DNA of 64,000 bases from positions 372,001-436,000 of the forward strand of contig NZ_NBYO01000003.1 of assembly GCF_002238045.1 (NCBI RefSeq), in the 5' to 3' direction. Of this stretch, positions 56,974 to 64,000 are shown one piece after another. Positions within the stretch are counted from its first letter, which is position 1. Every line of letters starts with the position of its first letter. The notes beneath the pieces are model-generated. The model worked only from the letters and a program-made list of their open reading frames with translations. It searched no databases and was not told the DNA's origin. The DNA is from Notoacmeibacter marinus (GTDB lineage: Bacteria > Pseudomonadota > Alphaproteobacteria > Rhizobiales > Rhizobiaceae). A program made the position numbers and the translations under genes.

Positions 56974-57363
56974 ATGGTCGAAGCGATTCAGGGCGTGTCC
57001 GTCATCGTATGCCGCGGCGACCGGTTCCTGCTCGTCCGCCGCGCCCGACCGCCGCTTCAGGGCCAACTGGCCTTTCCTGGCGGACGCGTAAGGGAGGGAG
57101 AACCACTGGAAGAAGCGGCCCAACGCGAACTCATGGAAGAAACCGGCCTCGCCACCGGCGCCATGAAGGCTGTGGACAATTTTTCGATCGATACGGACAT
57201 GGCATCATTCCACCTCCATGTCTTTTGTGCCGAAGCCGAGGGTGAGGCTCGCGCCGGCAGCGATGCGGCCTCGATCCACTGGCTCACCCTGGCACAGATG
57301 AACGCCATGGACGGTTCGATCACCGCCGATACGCTGCGCCTGGCGCGGAAAATGGCTTGCTGA
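56974..57363 (+). CDS. Nudix hydrolase
   Basis: 129-aa pyrophosphohydrolase. The Nudix box G-x5-E-x7-R-E-x2-E-E-x-G is present in GRVREGEPLEEAAQRELMEE, followed by TGL. GQLAFPGG just before it is typical of ADP-ribose or nucleotide-pool members, but the substrate is uncertain. The ATG at 56974 follows TGGAG. It shares a short divergent promoter region with yedK. Confidence 0.9.
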   Translation: MVEAIQGVSVIVCRGDRFLLVRRARPPLQGQLAFPGGRVREGEPLEEAAQRELMEETGLATGAMKAVDNFSIDTDMASFHLHVFCAEAEGEARAGSDAASIHWLTLAQMNAMDGSITADTLRLARKMAC

Positions 57364-57424
57364 TGAGCGGATCGCCCACGGTCGAAGCCTTGAATGCGCC
57401 GCGCTTTGCCGGCAGAGGAAGAGC

Positions 57425-57877
57425 ATGATGTGCCACCGCTCCGCCCTCCTCGCCCTTCTCGTCGCGCTGTCCCTCGCCGTGCCGTCGGTTGTGTCGGCAC
57501 AGACGGATGAGACGACGGAAACGGAGACCGAGCAGCCGGAACAGCCGGAACAGCCGACCGTAACGGTGGAAAGCGCTGAGTCGACCTATCTGCCCGATCT
57601 CCTGCGCCTCACTGAAATAACCGGTTCGATGCAGTATCTGCGCGATCTTTGTGGCGACACGGACGACCGCTGGCGGCAGGCGGTTGGGCAGATCATCGCC
57701 AATAGCGGCGACAACGAAGCCATCGAACGCCGTCTGACCGCTGCCTATAATCGCGGTTTCCGGCGCTATGCGAGCTATCATCGGCAATGCACGGAAGCCT
57801 CGGTCAATGCGGCGGAGCGGTTCCGGGTCGAAGGACAGCTTCTGGCGAAGAGTCTCGTCGACCGGTTCGGCGATTAG
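57425..57877 (+). CDS. TIGR02301 family exported protein
   Basis: 150-aa secreted protein with a signal peptide (ALLALLVALSLAVPSVVSA), an acidic Glu/Thr/Pro linker (residues about 26-48) and a conserved helical domain: LPDLLRLTEITGSMQYLRDLC, WRQAVGQIIAN, RLTAAYNRGFRRYASYHRQC. Two cysteines may pair. The family is restricted largely to rhizobia and of unknown function. Sits 61 nt after the Nudix gene. Confidence 0.85.
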   Translation: MMCHRSALLALLVALSLAVPSVVSAQTDETTETETEQPEQPEQPTVTVESAESTYLPDLLRLTEITGSMQYLRDLCGDTDDRWRQAVGQIIANSGDNEAIERRLTAAYNRGFRRYASYHRQCTEASVNAAERFRVEGQLLAKSLVDRFGD

Positions 57878-57988
57878 CCGTCTCGTTCCGGCACGACTTT
57901 CCACCGCTAACCCCGTCTGGATTAACCAATTCCACGCATGGATGGTGCGGTCGACCATGGCTGTGCTACACCGCTTAAGACTTGCTTA

Positions 57989-58273
57989 ATGAACGATGAA
58001 GTCGGGACAGTTTCGATGCAGGATGTGCCAAGCGACGTTGAAAGCCGGATTCTGGAAGAGATGCGCCTTTGCGCCATCGAATCCCATGATGAGGCCTGGG
58101 CCGAAGGGCGATTCGCCGGTATCGACGTGGAAATCCTGGCCGAAACGGCGATTGCCACGGCGCTCTGCGCCCTCCAGGACGAAGCTGGCGAGGAAGCAGC
58201 TTCCGACATGCTCAACCGAATGCGCGACCGGCTGACGGCAGGTGAATTCGACAGCACTGCGCGCCATCACTGA
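57989..58273 (+). CDS. Small acidic conserved hypothetical protein (94 aa)
   Basis: Predicted soluble, mostly helical and acidic (DVESRILEEMRLCAIESHDE, then WAEGRFAGIDVEILAETAIA). No signal or membrane segment. Family not recognised. ATG at 57989 is used; another at 58016 would shorten it by 9 residues. Separate from its neighbours by 111 and 65 nt. Confidence 0.6.
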   Translation: MNDEVGTVSMQDVPSDVESRILEEMRLCAIESHDEAWAEGRFAGIDVEILAETAIATALCALQDEAGEEAASDMLNRMRDRLTAGEFDSTARHH

Positions 58274-58338
58274 ACGCATGTCGCCATGGACGCGACACCC
58301 CCATTGACGCCTGCGCCGAAGACGACAATCTATGGCGC

Positions 58339-59292
58339 ATGATGCGCCCTCTATCCGTTCCCGCTCTCGCCGGCATCCTGCTTTCCGGAGCCCTCGCCTC
58401 TACCCCTTTTTCCGCGTTCGCTCTCAGCGAACTGACAACCGATGACGGCGCGGCCACGGCCGGTCCGATCGCGCCGCCGAACGGCGCCGCAACTGAACCG
58501 GTTGTCTCGGATGACGCCTCTCCGCCATCCGAATTGCCGCCATTGGATGATTCGCAAGCACCGGCGCCCACCGGCGAACCGGGGCCGGTGGAGACAGCCC
58601 CGCTACCGCCACCAAGCGCCCCGGGCGACGACGGTCCCGATGCGTCGGAAGCTCCCACCCCATCGAATGATCCCGTTCCTGACGCTTCTGCGCCCATACC
58701 GGCCCCCGAAGCCTCGGAGACGCCGCTGATCGAAGCGCCGGTGGCGGAGGGGCAGGAATTGCCTGTCGAGACTCCGCCCCTCGGTGGCGACGCCGTGGCT
58801 GAACCTGCGCCAGAAATAGCGCCGCCACCGCCGGTGAGCCACGACATTTCCGCCCTGCCGGAGCCGGTGGCGCGGATGCGCCAGCTCATCCTCGAAGCGG
58901 CCCGTTCTGGCGACGTGGAACGACTGCGCCCGCTTCTCGGTATGGGAGAGGGGCAGACCACCCTATCTCTTGGCGGTGTCGACGGAGATGTCATCGCCTT
59001 TCTGAAAGAGGTAAGCGGGGACGAGGAAGGTCAGGAAATACTAGCTATTCTCTCCGAGGTTCTCGAAGCAGGCTACGTTCATTTCGACGAGGGCGAAAAA
59101 ACCGAACTCTATGTGTGGCCCTATTTCTTCGGCCGTTCGCTGGAGACACTGACGCCGGAACAGAAGGTCGAATTGTTCCGAATCGTCACGGCGGGCGATT
59201 ATGCCGATATGCTGCAGATCGGCGCTTATGTGTTCTACCGCGTCGGCATCACGCCCGATGGCGAGTGGGCGTTCTTCGTGGCGGGAGACTGA
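58339..59292 (+). CDS. Exported protein with Pro/Ala-rich linker and conserved C-terminal domain
   Basis: 317 aa. Signal peptide (AGILLSGALASTPFSAFA), then about 135 residues of Pro/Ala/Glu/Asp-rich disordered sequence (30-165), then a conserved globular part: LPEPVARMRQLILEAARSGD, EVLEAGYVHFDEGEKTELYV and WPYFFGRSLETLTPEQKVEL, ending GITPDGEWAFFVAGD. I recognise this C-terminal pattern as a conserved rhizobial exported hypothetical but know no function. ygfZ follows after 2 nt. Confidence 0.82.
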   Translation: MMRPLSVPALAGILLSGALASTPFSAFALSELTTDDGAATAGPIAPPNGAATEPVVSDDASPPSELPPLDDSQAPAPTGEPGPVETAPLPPPSAPGDDGPDASEAPTPSNDPVPDASAPIPAPEASETPLIEAPVAEGQELPVETPPLGGDAVAEPAPEIAPPPPVSHDISALPEPVARMRQLILEAARSGDVERLRPLLGMGEGQTTLSLGGVDGDVIAFLKEVSGDEEGQEILAILSEVLEAGYVHFDEGEKTELYVWPYFFGRSLETLTPEQKVELFRIVTAGDYADMLQIGAYVFYRVGITPDGEWAFFVAGD

Positions 59293-59294
59293 TC

Positions 59295-60140
59295 GTGGCC
59301 CGCTATGTCGTTGCCGAACGCGCGTTGATTGCGATCACGGGAGAAGATGCCACGCATTTCCTCCAGAACCTCATCACGCTCGATCTTTCCGATTTGACGG
59401 GAGACGAGGTCCGACCGGCCGCCCTTCTGACGCCGCAGGGCAAGGTGGCCTATCCTTTCCTTATCAGCCGGATCGAAAGCGGATACCGCATCGATACCGA
59501 GGCCGGGCGGAGCGAGGATCTGTCGACGCGGTTCAATCTTTACCGGATGCGGGCGAAGGTAAGGGTGGAGAAATTAGGCGATACGCCGGTCGCGATGATC
59601 ATTGGCGAAGAGACTGGCCTGATCGACTGTCGCTTCCCGCGGCAGGCCAATATTCGCCGCCTCTATGGCAATCCTGCCGGAACCGCCGAACAGAACGCTA
59701 ACGCCATTACCGAATTGCGCCTTCGTTACTGCGTGCCGGAGGCCGACACGGATTATGCCGTAGGTGACGCCTTCGCCTTCGACATCCTGCTCGACCAGTT
59801 GGGCGGGCTTTCGGTCCGAAAGGGCTGCTTCGTCGGGCAGGAGGTCGTCTCGCGCATGTATCATCGCGGCACTGCGCGCCGGCGGATCGTGCAGATAAGA
59901 GGAAATTCGGATTTGCCGGAGCGCGGAACACCGCTGCTGGCCGATGGCAAACCGTTGGGAGAACTCGGCACCGTGGCAGGCCGAAAGGGCCTCGCTATGG
60001 TGCGGATCGACCGCGTAGCCGCGGCCATCAGCAAGGGCGCGCCGATCCTCGCAGGCGAGTCGCCCGTCCAGGTCGCCGTGCCGGACCGCTTCTCCTTTTC
60101 GATCGCGTCGTCCGAGCCGAACGGAGCGGACGAAGTGTGA
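59295..60140 (+). CDS. ygfZ: YgfZ/GcvT-like folate-dependent Fe-S cluster protein
   Basis: 281-aa protein of the YgfZ/IBA57 family, which uses tetrahydrofolate in maintenance or repair of certain Fe-S enzymes. The diagnostic motif K-G-C-F-V-G-Q-E-V is present in VRKGCFVGQEVVSRMYHRG, with LITLDLSDL and an aminomethyltransferase-like N-domain. The GTG at 59295 begins VARYVVAERALIAITG, matching the family. Its stop overlaps the HD gene (GTGA). Confidence 0.92.
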   Translation: MARYVVAERALIAITGEDATHFLQNLITLDLSDLTGDEVRPAALLTPQGKVAYPFLISRIESGYRIDTEAGRSEDLSTRFNLYRMRAKVRVEKLGDTPVAMIIGEETGLIDCRFPRQANIRRLYGNPAGTAEQNANAITELRLRYCVPEADTDYAVGDAFAFDILLDQLGGLSVRKGCFVGQEVVSRMYHRGTARRRIVQIRGNSDLPERGTPLLADGKPLGELGTVAGRKGLAMVRIDRVAAAISKGAPILAGESPVQVAVPDRFSFSIASSEPNGADEV

Positions 60141-60790
60141 GCCAGCAAAAGGAACAACGCGCCTGGCAGCGAATGCTGTCCGGGCGGCGTCTCGATCTTC
60201 TCGACCCTTCCCCACTCGACGTCGAACTTTCCGACCTCGCCCATGGACTGGCGCGAGTGGCACGATGGAACGGCCAAACGAAGGGCGATCACGCTTTCTC
60301 GGTGGCGCAGCACAGTCTTTTGGTTACCGACATCGTCGAGCGGCTGAAGCCGGACGCTTCCGTCGCTCTCAGGCTGGCGGCCCTTCTGCACGATGGACCG
60401 GAATATGTGATCGGCGACATGATCTCGCCCTTAAAGGCCGTGATCGGCGGCAATTACAAGCGCGTCGAAAAGCGGCTGCAGGAAGCGGTTCATCTTCGTT
60501 TTGGACTGCCAGCCGCCCTGCCTGTAGCCTGGACGCGCTGCATCAAACGTGCCGATACGATCGCGGCCTGGCACGAGGCCATTACACTTGCCGGCTTTTC
60601 GGAAAAGGAAGCCGGGCAGACATTCGCCCGTCCTCGTGGCTTCGACCCGACCGGACTCGATCTGACGCCCCTTCCTGCCGCCGAGATCGAGCGCTCCTTT
60701 GAGGAGCGGGTCCGTTCGTTCGAACGGGCCGGCAGTCCCACCGTACCGGCAAAAGCGAAGCAGGCTTCCGACAGCGAGAGCTTGCGGTAG
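60137..60790 (+). CDS. HD-domain phosphohydrolase (YfbR-like)
   Basis: 217 aa with an HD metal site: His in DHAFSVAQHSLLV, the HD pair in AALLHDGPEYVIGDM, and a later Asp in KRADTIAAWHEA. The layout resembles YfbR/YGK1-type 5'-nucleotidases acting on dNMPs, but residues cannot prove substrate. It begins with GTG overlapping the ygfZ stop, so the two are translated together. Confidence 0.85.
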   Translation: MSQQKEQRAWQRMLSGRRLDLLDPSPLDVELSDLAHGLARVARWNGQTKGDHAFSVAQHSLLVTDIVERLKPDASVALRLAALLHDGPEYVIGDMISPLKAVIGGNYKRVEKRLQEAVHLRFGLPAALPVAWTRCIKRADTIAAWHEAITLAGFSEKEAGQTFARPRGFDPTGLDLTPLPAAEIERSFEERVRSFERAGSPTVPAKAKQASDSESLR

Positions 60791-60862
60791 GCGACGAAAA
60801 TTGCGAATGGCCGTAGAAGTTTGGGCCAAAGCCCTTCGCCATCATGATCGTGGAATGAACCT

Positions 60863-61780
60863 ATGGAAGATCTGACCCAGCAGGTCGCAAGCGAGGTGAC
60901 CAGCGCTATCGACGACGCGACGGGTGAACTGACGACGCTCGTGGCCGAATACGCCTTCTCCGTCGTCGGCGCGATTCTCATCCTCATCTTCGGCTGGATC
61001 TTCGCCAAGGTGCTGGAGCGCTGGACGCGCAGCGGCCTGTCCGCGTTCAAGCATATGGATGCGACACTGACGCGTTTTCTGTCGAAGACGGTCCGGTATG
61101 TCGTGCTGGCCTTCGTCATCACCACCGTGCTCAGCCAGTTCGGGGTGCAGACGACATCCATTATCGCCGCTCTCGGCGCGGCAGGTCTTGCCATCGGTCT
61201 GGCCTTGCAGGGAACGCTGCAGAACGTGGCGGCGGGAATCATGCTTCTCGTTCTGCGCCCGCTCAAGGTGGGCGAACTGGTCGAGGTCGGCGATGTGACC
61301 GGCGTGGTCGAGGAGATCGGCCTGTTCACCACCGAGATGAAACGGCTCGACGGGCTCTATCTGATGGTGCCCAATAGCGAGATCTGGAACAAGCCGATCA
61401 CCAATTTCCATCGCAACAATATCCGGCGCGGCGATCTGAACATCGGTATCGCCTATACCGACAGCGCCGACACGGCGATCGCCATCATGCGCGGTGTTAT
61501 CGAGCGGGACGATCGTGTGCTCTCCGATCCGGAGCCCTATTACTATGTGCACTCCCTCGGCGACAACGCCGTGGCCGTGGAGGCGCGGTACTGGACGCTG
61601 ACGCCTGATTATTGGGACACGCTGAACGAAATGCGCAAGCTGGTGAAAGAACGGTTCGACGCGGAAGGCATAAGCATTCCCTTCCCACAACGCGATCTTC
61701 ATCTCATTACCGGCCAGAACGGCGCAACGCTGCCAATAGCCGGCGGTCGAGAAGCTTTGCCAGACGAAAGCCGGAGCTAA
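60863..61780 (+). CDS. Small-conductance mechanosensitive channel (MscS family)
   Basis: 305-aa channel with three N-terminal helices; the pore helix TM3 has the Gly/Ala packing pattern (ALGAAGLAIGLALQGTLQNVAAG) and is followed by the beta domain (LKVGELVEVGDVTGVVEEIG) and VPNSEIWNKPITNF. It releases solutes during osmotic downshock. Length fits the small MscS class. The C-terminus ends in a polar tail. Confidence 0.94.
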   Translation: MEDLTQQVASEVTSAIDDATGELTTLVAEYAFSVVGAILILIFGWIFAKVLERWTRSGLSAFKHMDATLTRFLSKTVRYVVLAFVITTVLSQFGVQTTSIIAALGAAGLAIGLALQGTLQNVAAGIMLLVLRPLKVGELVEVGDVTGVVEEIGLFTTEMKRLDGLYLMVPNSEIWNKPITNFHRNNIRRGDLNIGIAYTDSADTAIAIMRGVIERDDRVLSDPEPYYYVHSLGDNAVAVEARYWTLTPDYWDTLNEMRKLVKERFDAEGISIPFPQRDLHLITGQNGATLPIAGGREALPDESRS

Positions 61781-61890
61781 AGCGGCCGGCCGCCCGTTTT
61801 GCGTCGGTGACACGATTTCAGTACGGCCAAGCTTGTCCGCCCTTGCACCATCGGCTCTCATGGTTCGCTCTGATCGTCTGAAGGAGCAGT

Positions 61891-63153
61891 GTGATCATGA
61901 TGGATGGCAAGGCGCGAGCTAGGGCAGTGAAAAGCAGGCCCGCGCATCCCGGTTTTCCGGTCCTGATCGTTGCCTGCGGCTGCGTGATTGCGGCTCTGAC
62001 GTTCGGCCCCCGTTCGGCTATGGGCTTCTTCCAGCTTCCCATGCTGGAGGACCGCCCTTTCGACCGCAACGCCTTTGCGCTTGCGCTGGCTATCCAGAAC
62101 ATCTTCTGGGGTCTCGGCCAGCCGCTATTCGGCGCCGTGGCCGACCGTTACGGCACCTGGCGGGTGCTGATGATGTCCGGCCTGACCTATGCCGCCGGCC
62201 TCGCCTTGATGGCGACGGCCGAGACGACGGGGCTCCTCTATCTCGGCGCCGGCGTCCTGGTCGGCCTCGGTGTCGCGGCGGGGAGTTTCGGGATCGTTTT
62301 GGCGGCGTTCGCGCGCAACGTCTCGGAAGAGCAGCGCAGCCTGGTCTTCGGTATCGGTACAGCGGCCGGCAGCGCCGGCATGTTCATCTTTGCCCCGCTC
62401 AGCCAACAATTCATTGAGATGTTCGGCTGGACTGACGCGCTCTTCTGGATGGCGGCGATGATGCTGGTCATTCCGTTGCTGGCGATCCCGCTCAAGGGTA
62501 CGTCGTCTACGGGGCGCATAGCGCCGGTCGCCGACGATCAGACAATTGGTGAGGCGCTTCGGCAAGCCTTCGGCCACCGGTCCTATCTTCTGCTCACCAC
62601 CGGGTTCTTCGTCTGTGGTTTTCAGGTTGCCTTCATCACCGCCCATTTCCCCGCCTATCTTGCCGATATCGGCATTGATGCGGACTATGCGGTCGTCGGA
62701 CTGGCGCTGATCGGACTGTTCAACATTATCGGCTCGCTCGCTTCCGGCGTGATCGGCCAACGCGCAAGCAAGCCGGCGCTTCTCACCCTGATCTATATCG
62801 CCCGGTCCATTGCGGTGACGGCGTTCCTCCTCCTGCCGCAAACCCCAACGACCGTAATCGTGTTTTCCGTCGCGATGGGCCTTCTGTGGCTGTCAACCGT
62901 GGCGCCCACCAACGCGCTGGTCGCGGTCATGTTCGGCACGAAATATCTCGGCATGCTGGGCGGGATCGTCTTCCTGTCCCACCAGATCGGCTCTTTTCTC
63001 GGCGTCTGGCTCGGCGGGTATCTTCGGCAGACCATGGGTTCCTACGATCCGGTCTGGTGGATCGGCGTCATTCTCGGGCTGATCGCCGCTATCCTACATT
63101 GGCCGATCAGCGAGCAGCGCGCCGAACGTCCGATTGCGGCGCCCGCCGAATAA
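61891..63153 (+). CDS. MFS transporter
   Basis: 420-aa, 12-helix major facilitator. The opening FPVLIVACGCVIAALTFGPRSAMGFF, the loop GAVADRYGTWRVL (MFS motif A) and PTNALVAVMFGTKYLGMLGG in the C-terminal half resemble oxalate/formate-antiporter-like and YbfB-type members; substrate unknown. An AAGGAG site lies 4 nt before the GTG at 61891 and 10 nt before the ATG at 61897, so either could be the start. It converges on recO with 9 nt between stops. Confidence 0.9.
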   Translation: MIMMDGKARARAVKSRPAHPGFPVLIVACGCVIAALTFGPRSAMGFFQLPMLEDRPFDRNAFALALAIQNIFWGLGQPLFGAVADRYGTWRVLMMSGLTYAAGLALMATAETTGLLYLGAGVLVGLGVAAGSFGIVLAAFARNVSEEQRSLVFGIGTAAGSAGMFIFAPLSQQFIEMFGWTDALFWMAAMMLVIPLLAIPLKGTSSTGRIAPVADDQTIGEALRQAFGHRSYLLLTTGFFVCGFQVAFITAHFPAYLADIGIDADYAVVGLALIGLFNIIGSLASGVIGQRASKPALLTLIYIARSIAVTAFLLLPQTPTTVIVFSVAMGLLWLSTVAPTNALVAVMFGTKYLGMLGGIVFLSHQIGSFLGVWLGGYLRQTMGSYDPVWWIGVILGLIAAILHWPISEQRAERPIAAPAE

Positions 63154-63162
63154 CAGGACAGC

Positions 63163-63903
63163 TTAAAGGGTCGCGTGAACGTTGAGCGCGCGGAACGCCG
63201 CTTCCAAAAACGATTGCCGTTCCGGTCCGGGTGGTTTGCCGCGCGGTCCATGAACGTCGCGTTCGAAGAAATGGATCAAAAGCCGTGCTGCATCCTGCAT
63301 GGAGGCGCGATCCGCCCGTTGCTTCGATTCCCGAAGAAAAGCCGGCAGAGGCAGGAGCTTGTCGGCCCACGGCTCGCCCGCTTCTCTGTTCACCGCACGG
63401 CCGCTCTTCGGCGAAACGTAGATCAGTTCGTCCGTCGTGCCCGTGGCCGCGCATTGCCGCAGATCGAGGCCAAATCCCATCTCGTCCAGGAGCATCAGTT
63501 CGAAGCGCAAAAAGAGTTCGAGCGCCCTTTCCGGCTCTTCGAAATGCTCCACCAACAGCGCTGTCATGTCGAACAGGCGAGGATGGGAATCGCGCTCCGG
63601 CAGAAGACGAAGATGGGCGGCCAGGGCCTGTAGCCCGTAAAGACCGACCGCACTGCCATAAAGCCGCGCGGCGTGGTGCCGAAGCGGCTCCACGGTGTAG
63701 GTGCCAAGATGTTCGTCGAGGCGGGCTCGCCATTCGGCGGCGACACGGTTGCCCGGCTGCAGGACCGGCTGCATGCGCCGTGAGCGCCCACCGCGCACAA
63801 GTCCAAGATGTCGGCCGTGTTGGACCGTCATCAGTTCCAGCACGACCGCGCTTTCGGAGTGGCGGCGGACGCCGAGGACTATGCCTTCATCGGTCCACTG
63901 CAT
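63163..63903 (-). CDS. recO: DNA repair protein RecO
   Basis: 246-aa mediator that loads RecA on SSB-coated DNA with RecR. N-terminal OB fold (MQWTDEGIVLGVRRHSESAV), the VRGGRSRRMQPVLQPGN segment, and a helical domain with FELMLLDEMGFGLDL are present. The zinc-finger cysteines of some RecO proteins are mostly absent here (only one Cys near RQCAA). era precedes it by 38 nt in the same direction. Confidence 0.95.
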   Translation of the reverse strand: MQWTDEGIVLGVRRHSESAVVLELMTVQHGRHLGLVRGGRSRRMQPVLQPGNRVAAEWRARLDEHLGTYTVEPLRHHAARLYGSAVGLYGLQALAAHLRLLPERDSHPRLFDMTALLVEHFEEPERALELFLRFELMLLDEMGFGLDLRQCAATGTTDELIYVSPKSGRAVNREAGEPWADKLLPLPAFLRESKQRADRASMQDAARLLIHFFERDVHGPRGKPPGPERQSFLEAAFRALNVHATL

Positions 63904-63941
63904 CGCATCCTCGCTTTACCGGCCAAGATCAGAGTCGGCGC

Positions 63942-64000
63942 CTACTGCGAATAATCCAGGCCAATCTCGCGATACCGGTCCGGATCGTCCGACCAGTTCT
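63942..64000 (-). CDS. era: GTPase Era, C-terminal end (gene cut by window edge)
   Basis: Minus-strand frame ending in TAG at 63942 encodes NWSDDPDRYREIGLDYSQ, which matches the end of rhizobial Era (pattern ENWGDDPERYREMGLD). Only about 18 codons are inside the window, so the KH and GTPase domains are not seen. era directly upstream of recO is the normal order. Confidence 0.75.
   Translation of the reverse strand, partial: NWSDDPDRYREIGLDYSQ

Overview
This 64 kb window (roughly 60% GC, genes packed with many 4-nt start/stop overlaps) is ordinary chromosome of an alphaproteobacterium, almost certainly order Hyphomicrobiales (Rhizobiales). The evidence is gene order and lineage-specific families: pgsA-moaD-moaE at the left edge; lptF-lptG-lptD-surA-pdxA-rsmA facing fabD-fabG-acpP-fabF-mltG-yicC-gmk; rpsF-rpsR-DUF2232-rplI; cvpA-purF; pssA-psd; a TIGR02301-type protein; and era-recO at the right edge. 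Family or genus cannot be named from sequence alone. No rRNA, tRNA, CRISPR array, prophage or complete insertion sequence was seen.

Layout. 1-3 kb: end of pgsA, molybdopterin synthase (moaD, moaE), ung, a haemolysin-III membrane protein, ndk. 3-8.3 kb: an ABC-F ATPase, then an AT-rich scar of about 670 bp containing a tiny membrane ORF, a perfect inverted repeat and a chimeric gene remnant, then a prolyl aminopeptidase, a Tas-like aldo/keto reductase and a Mug-like glycosylase. 8.3-11 kb: pepA-holC-methyltransferase operon. 11-25 kb: LPS export and outer-membrane assembly genes running right, and the fatty-acid synthesis block running left. 25-38.5 kb: ribosomal protein operon, cyclopropane fatty acid synthase, dnaB, alr, radA, cvpA-purF, SDR, phosphatidylethanolamine synthesis (pssA, psd). 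38.5-45 kb: hemerythrin-like protein, K+ channel, an ArsR regulator coupled to an Atm1-type exporter, and a very large acidic LysM protein. 45-52 kb: LOG-family protein, GNAT/nitrilase fusion, glycerophosphodiesterase, DUF523, RarD, citramalate synthase. 52-55 kb: accessory patch with a DUF559 nuclease bracketed by inverted copies of a GC-rich repeat, next to a cysS gene with an AT-rich internal block. 55-64 kb: small exported proteins, YedK, Nudix, YgfZ, HD hydrolase, MscS, MFS, recO and the end of era.

Functionally the window is dominated by envelope biogenesis (fatty acids, phospholipid head groups, LPS export, murein lytic transglycosylase), translation and replication. The unusual material is concentrated in two places: the scar at 4955-5612 and the repeat/DUF559/cysS patch at 52.2-53.5 kb. 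A third item of interest is the Cys-rich ArsR gene whose start codon lies inside a perfect 38-bp palindrome upstream of an Atm1 exporter. I did not find a convincing complete novel system; the best candidate for an undescribed mobile unit is the DUF559 nuclease with its flanking inverted repeats.
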